In this document: one piece after another, positions 1 to 8,379 of the stretch
How the letters are laid out: each line of letters opens with the position of its first letter
Position numbering within the stretch: position 1 is the first letter of the stretch
Assembly (NCBI GenBank): GCA_937891425.1
Contig: CALAGD010000031.1
Location: forward strand, 1 to 29,360
Reading direction: 5' to 3'
Origin: an uncultured Pigmentiphaga sp.
Lineage (GTDB): Bacteria; Pseudomonadota; Gammaproteobacteria; Burkholderiales; Burkholderiaceae_B
Length of the DNA stretch: 29,360 nt
Notes under the pieces: model-generated
Database searches by the model: none
Told to the model about the DNA's origin: nothing
What the model saw: the letters and a program-made list of their open reading frames with translations, nothing else
Made by a program: the position numbers and the translations under genes

Positions 1-10
1 CCGTCACTTA

Positions 11-30
11 TACTGTATATTTATACAGTA
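11..30. promoter_or_regulatory. LexA (SOS) box upstream of imuA
   Basis: The sequence TACTGTATATTTATACAGTA is a near-perfect 20-bp palindrome carrying the classic CTGT-N8-ACAG core (13-28). It differs from the ideal E. coli-type SOS box only at a central base. It lies 59 nt upstream of the imuA start, and imuA-imuB-dnaE2 cassettes are known LexA targets in many proteobacteria. I infer that LexA represses the whole cassette from here. The -35 region may lie outside the window. Confidence 0.92.
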
Positions 31-89
31 ATCCGCCTATCCAACGGCACCCCACCACCCGGCTTGCGGGCCTTGCCGCCCGCGGCCTG

Positions 90-851
90 ATGCCGTCCGA
101 ACTCAATCATCCGTCCATGGCCAGCATGTCATCCGTTTCGTCGTCCGTGTCACTGCCACACCCCGGGGTATGGCGGGCGTCGCAAGTCAGTTCAGGGCAG
201 GGCCGTGTCATCGATACCGGCTTTGCCGGGCTGTCGGCCGAGCTGCCGGGCGGGGGGTGGCCGTGTGGCGAACTGGTCGAGCTCATGCCGGCGTGTCCGG
301 GCATGGGTGAGATCCGGCTGCTGCAGCCTGCGCTGGCCGCGTTGCCCCGGCCGGGCTGGGTTGCCCTGGTGCAGCCGCCGCACATTCCGCATGTTTCGGG
401 GTGGGCGTCCTGGTATTTGAACCCGGGCCGGCTGCTCTGGGTGCGTCCGCAAACGCTGGCCGATGCCTTGTGGGCAACCGACCAGCTGCTCAAGAGCGAT
501 GGTTGTGCTGCTGTCCTCAGCTGGCTGCCGCGGGCGCGTTCTCAGGCCCTGCGCCGCCTGCACCTGGCGGCGCAGGGGCACGACGTGCTCTTTGTGGTCC
601 TGCGCGAACCGGACGCGGCGCAATCGCCGTCGCCGGCGCCGCTGCGCCTGGGCTTGCAGCCGGTTGCCGAAGGGGTGCATGTGTATTTCATCAAGCGCCG
701 TGGACCCGCGCGCGACGAGCCTTTGCACGTGCCCATCCATCGCATGGCGCCACGGCGGGTGGCCCCGCCTGAAACCTTGCCGCAACAGCCGGCGCTTTTT
801 ACGGTGCCTGGTTCCGATGCTCTGGATCGCCGTTCATCTGTATCGCCTTAG
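90..851 (+). CDS. imuA: ImuA, RecA-like mutasome accessory protein
   Basis: This is a 253-residue ImuA-type protein, the first gene of the imuA-imuB-dnaE2 translesion cassette. ImuA is distantly related to RecA/SulA and is needed with ImuB and DnaE2 for damage-induced mutagenesis. The degenerate nucleotide-binding region GGGWPCGELVELMP (about residues 54-67) is typical: it sits where RecA has its Walker A but lacks the GKT signature. Family identification rests on this, on gene order and on the LexA box upstream. No strong Shine-Dalgarno precedes the ATG at 90; an in-frame ATG at 117 is an alternative start. The 3' end overlaps imuB by 35 nt, which suggests translational coupling. Confidence 0.88.
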   Translation: MPSELNHPSMASMSSVSSSVSLPHPGVWRASQVSSGQGRVIDTGFAGLSAELPGGGWPCGELVELMPACPGMGEIRLLQPALAALPRPGWVALVQPPHIPHVSGWASWYLNPGRLLWVRPQTLADALWATDQLLKSDGCAAVLSWLPRARSQALRRLHLAAQGHDVLFVVLREPDAAQSPSPAPLRLGLQPVAEGVHVYFIKRRGPARDEPLHVPIHRMAPRRVAPPETLPQQPALFTVPGSDALDRRSSVSP

Positions 852-2358
852 TCTCGACGTGCTGCTGCCATCTCAGGCTGACGACTGGCAGGTCGCGGTG
901 GCCGTGATGGAGCACGACCATGTCACGATGGCTACGCAGGCGGCGCTGCGCCTGGGGGTGCGGCCGGGCATGAAACGCAGCAGTGCCATGGCCATCGCGC
1001 CCGGAGTCGCATTCGTGGAGCGCGATCGCGCGCGCGAAGTGTCGGCAGTGCAGGCGGTGGCGCTGGCGCTGTTGCAGTACACCCCCGAGGTGGCTCATGG
1101 TCCGCAGGAGGCTGTTCTGCTGAAGGTCAACGCCAGCCTGAACCTGTTCAAGGGGCCGCGGGCGCTGTGCAGCAGAATTCGCCAGACTTTGTCCGCCATG
1201 GGCGTGCGTGCCCGCCTGGGCATGGCGCCCAGTGCCAGTGGGGCCTGGCTGCTGGCGCGGCGCCCGGGGAAGCCGGGGCGGCGTCGGGTATTGCGCCTGG
1301 AGTCGCTGCGGCGCGAGCTGAACCGCCTGCCTTGCCTGTTGTTGCCCGCTGCCCAGCCCTACCGCGACTGGCTGCAGGATATTGGCTGCCGTACCCTGGG
1401 CGGGCTGGAGCGGCTACCGCGGGCCGAGTTGCAGCGGCGTACCAGCCCCCAGCTGATTGACTCCCTCGATCAGTCCTATGGCCGTGTGGCTGAACTGTTC
1501 GAATGGGTGCAGCCACCACCCATATTCGACCAACGTCTCGAGTTGCTCGAGCGCATCGAACACGCCGAGGCCACGATTTTCGGGGCGCGCCGGCTCATCG
1601 AGCAGCTGTGCGGCTGGCTGCGGGCACGCCATCTGGCCGCCAGCCAGGTGCAGCTGGTGCTGGAGCACGAACGCGGACGTCACGGCCGTGCACCCACGGT
1701 ATTGCCCATACGCCTGGCGCAGCCCGTGTGGCAGCCCGAGCATCTGCTGCGGCTGCTTGCCGAGAAACTTCCGCAACTGCAGTTGCCAGCGCCTGTCGTT
1801 GCCCTCAGGCTGCTGGCACCCCAGGTGGTGTCTGCCGACACGCCCAGCGGCACGCTGTTTGACGATGCCGTCAGCCAGCAGCACAACCAGTATCGCCTGC
1901 TGGAATTGCTGGCCGCGCGTCTGGGGCCAGAACATGTATTGCGGCCTGTTCCGGTGGCGGATTACCGCCCGGAAGTGGCCAATCACTGGGTATCGGCACT
2001 GGAAGGCGACCGTTCCGGAACCGCTGCCCAGCTGGCTGGCCGCTCTCAGAATATGCTCCTGGCTGAATCCTTGGGCGGGTCACCGATCAAATCTCCGAAC
2101 GTGCGCGCGGGCCTGCCTCATCCGTTCTGGCTACTCGATGAACCGATACGCCTGGCCGTCCACGATGGCCGGCCCGTGTATGGGTCAGAGTTGCGGCTGG
2201 TTCGGGGGCCGGAACGCATCGAAGTCGGCTGGTGGGATGGACCCTGGGTGGCACGCGACTACTTCGTGGCGGAGGACGACCGGGCGGTGCGCTACTGGAT
2301 CTTCCGGCAGCGCGAAGCGGCCGATGCCGGCTGGTATTTGCACGGGCTGTTTGCCTAG
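817..2358 (+). CDS. imuB: ImuB, catalytically inactive Y-family polymerase homologue
   Basis: This 513-residue protein acts as the hub of the mutasome. In characterised systems ImuB links the beta clamp, ImuA and DnaE2 at damaged DNA but does not polymerise. I placed the start at the ATG at 817, inside imuA, because the protein then begins MLWIAVHLYRLSLDVL, matching the usual ImuB N-terminus. The reading frame is open further upstream, but that part is out-of-frame imuA sequence. The DxD of active Y-family enzymes is replaced by AVHLYRL at the N-terminus, and the SxDE motif region reads VLLKVNASLNLF near residues 105-116, so the metal-binding acidic residues are missing as expected. Only 11 nt separate it from dnaE2. 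Confidence 0.9.
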   Translation: MLWIAVHLYRLSLDVLLPSQADDWQVAVAVMEHDHVTMATQAALRLGVRPGMKRSSAMAIAPGVAFVERDRAREVSAVQAVALALLQYTPEVAHGPQEAVLLKVNASLNLFKGPRALCSRIRQTLSAMGVRARLGMAPSASGAWLLARRPGKPGRRRVLRLESLRRELNRLPCLLLPAAQPYRDWLQDIGCRTLGGLERLPRAELQRRTSPQLIDSLDQSYGRVAELFEWVQPPPIFDQRLELLERIEHAEATIFGARRLIEQLCGWLRARHLAASQVQLVLEHERGRHGRAPTVLPIRLAQPVWQPEHLLRLLAEKLPQLQLPAPVVALRLLAPQVVSADTPSGTLFDDAVSQQHNQYRLLELLAARLGPEHVLRPVPVADYRPEVANHWVSALEGDRSGTAAQLAGRSQNMLLAESLGGSPIKSPNVRAGLPHPFWLLDEPIRLAVHDGRPVYGSELRLVRGPERIEVGWWDGPWVARDYFVAEDDRAVRYWIFRQREAADAGWYLHGLFA

Positions 2359-2369
2359 GGGGCGGGGCA

Positions 2370-5300
2370 ATGCCGGGTGAGTCTTCCACGTCGTCCGTTC
2401 CGGTGTCTGCAGGGCTACCTGCCTACGCCGAGCTTGAATGTCGGACCAATTTCTCTTTCCTGCATGGAGCCTCGCACCCGGAAGAGATGGTGCAGCGCGC
2501 TGTCCAGCTCGGCTACAGCGCCTTGGCCATTACCGATGAGTGTTCGCTTGCCGGGATAGTACGCGCGCATGTCGAGGCCCGGCAGGCCGGCCTGAAGCTC
2601 ATCATCGGCAGCAGCTTTCAGCTGGTGGATGACCACGGGCAGCCAGACCTGAAACTGATCGTGCTGTGCTGCAACCGGCAGGGCTATGGCAACCTGGCCG
2701 AACTCATCACCCTGGCCCGGTCGCGCATGCCCAAGGGGGAGTACTGCGTCCGGCGCACGGATTTCTCTCATCCGCCAGCCGACAAACCTCACCTGGCAGG
2801 CATGCCGGATTGTCTGATCATATTGTCGATCGACGGGACGGCACCGTTCGATCGGGCCGAAGAGCAGCTTGCCTGGGCGAAAGCCGTGTTTGGCGACAGG
2901 CTATGGCTGGCCCTGACCCTGCTACACCAGCCGCAGGATGAAGCTTGCCGGCGTCTGATTGAAACCCTGGCGGCGCGTTACCAGGTGCCGGTGGTGGCCA
3001 CGGGCGACGTGCGCATGCATGTGCGCTCGCGCAAGCCCGTGCTCGATGCATTGACCGCCATTCGCCTGGGGCGGCCCATTGCCGAATGCGGATTCGAGCT
3101 GGCCGCGAATGCCGAGCAGCACCTGCGGTCGCGTCTGCGCCTGGCGATGCTGTATCCGGCAGAAGCTCTGGCGCAGACATTGGCCATTGCCGAGCGTTGC
3201 CGGTTTTCCCTGGACGAGCTGCGCTATGAGTATCCCGAGGAAATCGTGCCTGCGGGCGAAACGCCCTCCAGCTATCTGCGCAAGCAGACGTACCTGGGGG
3301 CGCAACGCCGGTTCCCCGAGGGGATTCCAGACGATCTCAGGGCCATCCTCGAAAAAGAACTAGCCCTCATTGCCGAACTGAAATACGAACCGTATTTCCT
3401 GACGGTATACGACATTGTCGAGTTTGCCCGTCGCGAAGGAATACTGTGCCAGGGCCGGGGGTCGGCGGCGAATTCGGTGGTGTGCTATTGCCTGGGCATC
3501 ACGGCGGCCGACCCGCGCCAGACGGTGCCACTGTTCGAGCGGTTCATCAGCCGCGAGCGCAACGAGCCCCCCGACATTGATGTCGACTTCGAGCACCAGC
3601 GGCGTAAAGAGGTCATTCAGTACATCTACCGGAAGTATGGCCGGCACCGGGCGGCGCTGACTGCGGTGGTCATTACTTATCGCAGTCGCAGCGCGTTGCG
3701 CGACACCGGCAAGGCGCTGGGTGTGGATGCCACGGTCATCGATGCCGTGACCAGGTCACAGCAGTGGTGGGATGGCCGGGCGGGGTTGCTGCGACGGTTC
3801 CAGGAGTGCGGGTTGGAGCCGGCCTCACCGATTTCGCAACGCTGGGCCATGCTGGCCGAGCGCATCATGGGGTTTCCCAGACACCTGTCGCAACATCCAG
3901 GTGGTTTCGTGATTGCGCGCGACAGCCTGTGCCGGCTGGTGCCCATCGAGAATGCCGCCATGCCGGGGCGCAGTGTGGTGCAATGGGACAAGGACGACCT
4001 TGATGCCATGGGGCTGCTCAAGGTGGATATCCTGGGCCTGGGCATGCTGACGGTATTGCGGCGCACCCTGGAAAAGGTGTCGTGGCAACGGGGCGAAACG
4101 CTGCACTTGTACCAGATACCGCCCGATTGCCCCGAGACCTATGCCATGATCCAGCGGGCCGACACGGTCGGAACGTTCCAGATCGAGTCGCGCGCGCAAA
4201 TGAGCATGCTGCCGCGCCTGAAACCGCGCTGCTATTACGATTTGGTGGTACAGGTTGCCATCGTGCGACCTGGCCCCATCCAGGGGGGCATGGTGCATCC
4301 TTACCTGCGGCGGCGTCAAGGCCTGGAAAAAGCCGACTGTCCGCCCCGTCTGGAGCGGGCGCTGGGGCGTACCCTGGGTGTGCCGATCTTTCAGGAGCAG
4401 GCAATGCAGGTGGCCATGATCGCCGCCGGTCTGTCGCCGGGGCGTGCCGACAGTCTGCGTCGCGCGATGGCAGCCTGGCGGCGCAAGGGCGGTATCGACA
4501 AGTTCCGCGATGAGCTCATCCAGGGCATGCTCGCCAACGGGTACGACCAGTCGTTTGCCGAGGCCATATACCGACAAATGGAGGGTTTCGGCGAATATGG
4601 CTTTCCCGAGTCGCATGCGGCCAGTTTTGCCCTGCTGGCTTACGCCAGCGCGTGGCTCAAGTGCCATTATCCGCAGGCGTTTCTGGCAGCATTGCTGAAC
4701 AGCCAGCCCATGGGTTTTTACCGCCCGGCGCAACTGGTGCAGGACGCCGCGCGCCACGGCGTGCATGTGTTGCCGGTAGACGTGTGCGTCAGTGACTGGG
4801 ATGCCGGCCTTGAGTGGCTGGCAGATTCGGCCAAACAGGGCGAAAACGCATGCCCCGGAAAGCATGCACCCGCCGCATCCAACGATGATCCGAAGCAGCT
4901 GAAAACCCTGGGCGTGCGCCTGGGGCTCAACCAGGTGAAGGGTTTGTCGCGGCAGGCAGCCCAGCGAATCGAAGCCGCCCGGGCCCAGCAAGCTTTTGCT
5001 GACCTTGACGACCTGATTGCCCGTGCCCGGCTGAACCGGTCCGAATTGCAGGCGCTGGCCGCGGCCAATGCCTTGCGTACCCTGGTGGGGCACCGGCGGC
5101 AAGCGGCCTGGGCTACTGCGTCGGCCGCCTGGCAGCGCGACCTGCTGCAGCATGCTCCCGTGCAGGAAACTCAGCCGCGGCTTGCCGTGCCCAACGAGGC
5201 CCAGGAGATCGTGCGCGATTATCAGACCATCGGTCTGACGCTCAATCGGCATCCGTTGGCCCTGCTACGTGCGGAGCTGAGCCGGCGCGGCTTTGGTACG

Positions 5301-5612
5301 GCCGAAGCCATGCGGCAACTGCCCAATGGTCGGCGTACGCGGGCCTGCGGGATCGTAACGGGCCGGCAGCGTCCCGGTACTGCGAAAGGAGTCGTGTTCG
5401 TGACGCTGGAAGACGAAACCGGGAACGTGAACGTCATCGTCTGGCCCGACCTGGTCGAACGCCAGCGACGTGAACTGCTGGGTGCCCGCCTGCTGGCCGT
5501 GTATGGTGAATGGCAGGCCAGCCAGGGCGTCCATCACCTCATCGCCCACCGGCTGGTTGATCTGTCTCCTTTGCTTGGCCAATTGGCGCCTCGCAGCCGC
5601 GATTTTCATTGA
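2370..5612 (+). CDS. dnaE2: Error-prone DNA polymerase DnaE2 (ImuC)
   Basis: This 1080-residue C-family polymerase alpha subunit performs mutagenic translesion synthesis in the ImuA-ImuB-DnaE2 complex. An N-terminal PHP domain covers about residues 20-200. The palm follows, with catalytic acidic residues in DIDVDFEH (D402 and D404; compare D401/D403 of E. coli DnaE). Helix-hairpin-helix sequence lies near residue 850, and a C-terminal OB fold (about 990-1040) contains GVVFVTLEDETGNVNVIVW. I chose the ATG at 2370, preceded by a purine-rich GGGGGCGGGG stretch just after the imuB stop. It opens the PHP region with the usual AYAELECRTNFSFL. The frame is open upstream from a GTG at 2232, but that sequence lies inside imuB. 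The protein is full length with no frameshift visible. Confidence 0.95.
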   Translation: MPGESSTSSVPVSAGLPAYAELECRTNFSFLHGASHPEEMVQRAVQLGYSALAITDECSLAGIVRAHVEARQAGLKLIIGSSFQLVDDHGQPDLKLIVLCCNRQGYGNLAELITLARSRMPKGEYCVRRTDFSHPPADKPHLAGMPDCLIILSIDGTAPFDRAEEQLAWAKAVFGDRLWLALTLLHQPQDEACRRLIETLAARYQVPVVATGDVRMHVRSRKPVLDALTAIRLGRPIAECGFELAANAEQHLRSRLRLAMLYPAEALAQTLAIAERCRFSLDELRYEYPEEIVPAGETPSSYLRKQTYLGAQRRFPEGIPDDLRAILEKELALIAELKYEPYFLTVYDIVEFARREGILCQGRGSAANSVVCYCLGITAADPRQTVPLFERFISRERNEPPDIDVDFEHQRRKEVIQYIYRKYGRHRAALTAVVITYRSRSALRDTGKALGVDATVIDAVTRSQQWWDGRAGLLRRFQECGLEPASPISQRWAMLAERIMGFPRHLSQHPGGFVIARDSLCRLVPIENAAMPGRSVVQWDKDDLDAMGLLKVDILGLGMLTVLRRTLEKVSWQRGETLHLYQIPPDCPETYAMIQRADTVGTFQIESRAQMSMLPRLKPRCYYDLVVQVAIVRPGPIQGGMVHPYLRRRQGLEKADCPPRLERALGRTLGVPIFQEQAMQVAMIAAGLSPGRADSLRRAMAAWRRKGGIDKFRDELIQGMLANGYDQSFAEAIYRQMEGFGEYGFPESHAASFALLAYASAWLKCHYPQAFLAALLNSQPMGFYRPAQLVQDAARHGVHVLPVDVCVSDWDAGLEWLADSAKQGENACPGKHAPAASNDDPKQLKTLGVRLGLNQVKGLSRQAAQRIEAARAQQAFADLDDLIARARLNRSELQALAAANALRTLVGHRRQAAWATASAAWQRDLLQHAPVQETQPRLAVPNEAQEIVRDYQTIGLTLNRHPLALLRAELSRRGFGTAEAMRQLPNGRRTRACGIVTGRQRPGTAKGVVFVTLEDETGNVNVIVWPDLVERQRRELLGARLLAVYGEWQASQGVHHLIAHRLVDLSPLLGQLAPRSRDFH

Positions 5613-5621
5613 GACAATCTC

Positions 5622-5627
5622 TATAAT
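5622..5627 (+). promoter_or_regulatory. Consensus -10 element for the DUF945 gene
   Basis: A perfect TATAAT lies ten bases after the dnaE2 stop and 79 nt upstream of the next start codon. It is directly preceded by a short GAGA-CAA-TCTC dyad. I see no convincing -35 hexamer at 16-18 nt. This suggests that the downstream gene has its own start site and is not purely part of the SOS cassette. Confidence 0.4.
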
Positions 5628-5706
5628 TTGCGCTGGAAACACCTCGGCGCGTGACAACGGGCCACGGGCCCCGCGGATGCAGTTTTTACACAGGCAGAGA
5701 TACTTC

Positions 5707-7173
5707 ATGAATAAAGCGGTTGCAGTGGTCGCTGGCGCGATCGTCCTGGTGGCAGCCGGCTGGACGGGCACGTCCTGGTACACCGGCAAACGGGTTCAGC
5801 AGGAAATCGAACAATATGTTCGTGCGCTCAACGATCGCCCGGGCCTGGGTAAGGTCACCATTGAAAGCTACGACCGCGGTGTTTTTGCCTCATCGGCCCG
5901 TTACCGGTTCACGGCCGGTCCGCTGCCGCTGCCGCTCGATCTCATCCCGCCCGGCGACGAAATCGTTTTCGAAGGCGATATCCACCACGGGCCGTGGCCG
6001 TGGCAGCGCCTGCGCGTGGGCGAGTTCAGGCCCGTCCTGGCCGCATCCCGCACCCATCTGGTCAACACGGGGCCCGTCCGCGTCTGGTATACCGCGGCGC
6101 GCGGAGACATGCCATTCGAAGCACGGTCGGTCATTCACTACGATGGCAGCATCGACTTCACCGGCCGTTTTTCCAGCCTGTTGCTGGAGGCACCGGGCGT
6201 ACTGATCAAGTCGGAAGGCGGGTTTGTGCGTGGTCATGCGGGGCCGGGTGGCGAAAGTCTTGAATTGACCGGTACATTTGGCGATGTCCAGTTGCAGTCG
6301 CAGCTTGTTGAACAAAGCGACGAGCAGCCCTTCGATTTGTTGCTGAAAGGAACGTCGCTGGCCATTTCCAGTCAGGAGGGCCGTTTCGGTCTGTATCCCG
6401 GAACCGCGCAAATCAGTATCGAAGAGGTTCGCATCCACACCGTGGATGAAAGCGGAGAGCCGGTGGAGGTGCGGGTCGAGGATTACAAGGTCAGCGGCGC
6501 ATTGCGCGAGAACGACACGTTCATCCAGGGTAGCGTCGCCTACGAAGTGGGCCAGGTCATGGTGTCTGATGTGCCGCTGGGCAGCATTGCGCTGAACATG
6601 CAGATCGACCGCCTCGACGGCAAGGCGGTGCAGGCCATGCTGCACCGCTATCGGGAAGTGTTGCCTGCCATACTTGAGCAGGAGCAGAAAGACGCATCGT
6701 CGTCGCAGGTACCTCCGGCCCTGGAAGCCTGGGTCAATGAAAGCCTGCAGGTGCTGCTTCCTTCCGAGCCCACGCTCAGCATCGAAGACTTTCGCTGGGC
6801 ATTGAACGATGCGGCGTCGCACTTCCGCATGCGCATCACCTTGCAGCCGGTTTCCAGTACGGAGTCTGCCTCCATTCTCGATGGCATCAAGGAGGCCATC
6901 GCTGAACTGGTGCTCTCGCGCGAGATGGTCGTGGAACTGATGACCCGGCTGGAACGCATGCCCGAGAACCTGCAGCCAGCATCACCCGAGCAGGCGCGCG
7001 CAGCGGCCCAGGTCAGTTTCGAGTTGCTGCAACAGCTGGCGTTGTCGTCGGGCTACGCAACGCTCGAGAACGGTAACCTGGTGGCGCGCCTGAAGTACGA
7101 GAATGGCGTCACTACGGTCAATGGCAAGGACATTCCACTGGAAGAATTGCTGGGCCTGATCGCAGAAGATTGA
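5707..7173 (+). CDS. DUF945/YdgA-family exported protein
   Basis: This 488-residue protein begins with a single N-terminal hydrophobic segment (about residues 4-23, AVAVVAGAIVLVAAGW), followed by a long soluble part, so it is probably anchored in the inner membrane and exposed to the periplasm. The region after the anchor, with KRVQQEIEQYV and VTIESYDRGVFASSARYRF, is the typical opening of the DUF945 (YdgA-like) family, whose biochemical role is not established. The ATG at 5707 was chosen because it places the membrane segment at the very N-terminus; the open frame upstream is overlapping dnaE2 sequence. It follows dnaE2 by 94 nt, with a TATAAT element between them, so co-regulation with the mutasome is not assured. 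Confidence 0.78.
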   Translation: MNKAVAVVAGAIVLVAAGWTGTSWYTGKRVQQEIEQYVRALNDRPGLGKVTIESYDRGVFASSARYRFTAGPLPLPLDLIPPGDEIVFEGDIHHGPWPWQRLRVGEFRPVLAASRTHLVNTGPVRVWYTAARGDMPFEARSVIHYDGSIDFTGRFSSLLLEAPGVLIKSEGGFVRGHAGPGGESLELTGTFGDVQLQSQLVEQSDEQPFDLLLKGTSLAISSQEGRFGLYPGTAQISIEEVRIHTVDESGEPVEVRVEDYKVSGALRENDTFIQGSVAYEVGQVMVSDVPLGSIALNMQIDRLDGKAVQAMLHRYREVLPAILEQEQKDASSSQVPPALEAWVNESLQVLLPSEPTLSIEDFRWALNDAASHFRMRITLQPVSSTESASILDGIKEAIAELVLSREMVVELMTRLERMPENLQPASPEQARAAAQVSFELLQQLALSSGYATLENGNLVARLKYENGVTTVNGKDIPLEELLGLIAED

Positions 7174-7207
7174 ACGGCTGCCGACCCTGCGCCGGAGGCT
7201 CGGTACT

Positions 7208-7238
7208 CAAATGTAAAAACATTTGTCAGCTTGCTGAC
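7208..7238. terminator. Paired inverted repeats between convergent genes
   Basis: Two perfect dyads sit side by side in the 82-nt gap between convergent genes: CAAATGT-AAAA-ACATTTG (7208-7225) and GTCAGC-TT-GCTGAC (7225-7238). Read on the - strand, the second stem is followed by AAATGTTTTT, resembling a weak intrinsic terminator for the lhgO-like operon. On the + strand there is no good T-tract. A bidirectional termination role is inferred only. Confidence 0.4.
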
Positions 7239-7255
7239 CGGCGTCAGGCTTGCTC

Positions 7256-8362
7256 TCAGACTTCCTGCAATACCATCACGACTTCATCCGCGATGGCCAG
7301 GCTGGCAGTCAGCCCGGGCGACTCGATGCCGAACAGGTTGACGAGCCCGCGCACGCCATGGTGGCGGGGGCCTGCGATGAGAAAATCGGCGGCAGGCTGG
7401 CCCGGCCCCACGATCTTGGGGCGTATGCCGGCGTAGCCAGGTACGAGGGCGCCCTCGGGCAGTTCTGGCCAGTAGCGGCGCACATCCTGAACAAACGTGT
7501 CGGCCCGGGCAGGGTCGACACGGTAATCTTCCGCGTCCACCCATTCCGTATCGGGGCCGAAGCGGGCGTTTCCAGCCAGGTCCAGCGTCAAATGTACCCC
7601 CAGTCCGGCTTCATTCGGAACGGGGTAGATCAGGTGCGAGAACGGAGTGCGCCCGGCCAGGGTGAAGTAGCTGCCTTTGCAATAATAGGCCTGCGGAATG
7701 GTTGCTGCCGGCAGCCCCTCAATGGCCCGCGCGACACGCACGGCGTTGAGCCCGGCGCAGTTCACCAGGTAACGGCACGTCACGGCAGTGGTTTCGTCGG
7801 TACCCAGTTCGAGCGTGAAGCCCTCATGCTCCCGGACCCATGCGCGGCGCAACGGCGTACGAAAAACATACTCGGCCCCTGCATGTTGCCCGTCGGCCTG
7901 CAGCGCCAGCATGTAGGCATGGCTGTCGATGATGCCGGTGCCGGGCGAGAACAGGGCGGCCACGCAGTGCAGCGCCGGTTCCATGCGGCGCGCATCACTG
8001 GCGCTCAGGTGCTGAAGGGTTACCCCGTTATCCTGGGCACGGGTGGCGATGGCCTGCAGTGCCTCGAGTTCGTTCTCGCTTGTGGCAACAACGAGTTTGC
8101 CGACGCGCCGGTGTGCGACGCCTCGCGTTTCGCAATAGGAATAGAGGCGGTCGCGGCCCTGCGCACACAAGTGTGCTTTCAGGCTGTGGCCAGGGTAGTA
8201 GATGCCGGCGTGGATGACCTCGGAATTGCGTGAGCTGATGCCTGTGCCGATGGTGTCTGCCTGCTCCGCGACCAGCACGCTGAGCCCGGACTGTGCCAAG
8301 GCGCGGGCACAGGCGAGGCCGATGACGCCCGCTCCGATGACGACGCAGTCAAAGTCATGCAT
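7256..8362 (-). CDS. LhgO-like FAD-dependent 2-hydroxyacid oxidase (DAO superfamily)
   Basis: This is a 368-residue FAD-dependent oxidoreductase of the DAO fold. A dinucleotide-binding motif VVIGAGVIGLACARAL lies at residues 7-22, followed by SSRNSEVIHAGIYYP, PALHCVAALFSPGTGIIDSH and a C-terminal GIRPKIVGPG region. These features closely resemble L-2-hydroxyglutarate oxidase (LhgO/YgaF), which oxidises L-2-hydroxyglutarate to 2-oxoglutarate and passes electrons to the respiratory chain. The true substrate here is unknown. The ATG at 8362 was chosen because it puts the FAD motif at the N-terminus; the frame runs further upstream but there overlaps the regulator gene. It is the last gene of a - strand operon, 17 nt after iclR. 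Confidence 0.82.
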   Translation of the reverse strand: MHDFDCVVIGAGVIGLACARALAQSGLSVLVAEQADTIGTGISSRNSEVIHAGIYYPGHSLKAHLCAQGRDRLYSYCETRGVAHRRVGKLVVATSENELEALQAIATRAQDNGVTLQHLSASDARRMEPALHCVAALFSPGTGIIDSHAYMLALQADGQHAGAEYVFRTPLRRAWVREHEGFTLELGTDETTAVTCRYLVNCAGLNAVRVARAIEGLPAATIPQAYYCKGSYFTLAGRTPFSHLIYPVPNEAGLGVHLTLDLAGNARFGPDTEWVDAEDYRVDPARADTFVQDVRRYWPELPEGALVPGYAGIRPKIVGPGQPAADFLIAGPRHHGVRGLVNLFGIESPGLTASLAIADEVVMVLQEV

Positions 8363-8379
8363 GTGGCGTGTGGCAATGG

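Noticed and set aside
463..816. N-terminal extension of the imuB frame
   Set aside because: The translation is Arg- and Cys-rich, out-of-frame imuA sequence. The family N-terminus begins at the ATG at 817.
2232..2369. Upstream extension of dnaE2 from a GTG
   Set aside because: It lies within imuB, and the family N-terminus plus a purine-rich ribosome-binding stretch support the ATG at 2370.
3825..5252. A 475-codon - strand open frame inside dnaE2
   Set aside because: It is fully contained in a clear polymerase gene and has no recognisable motif.
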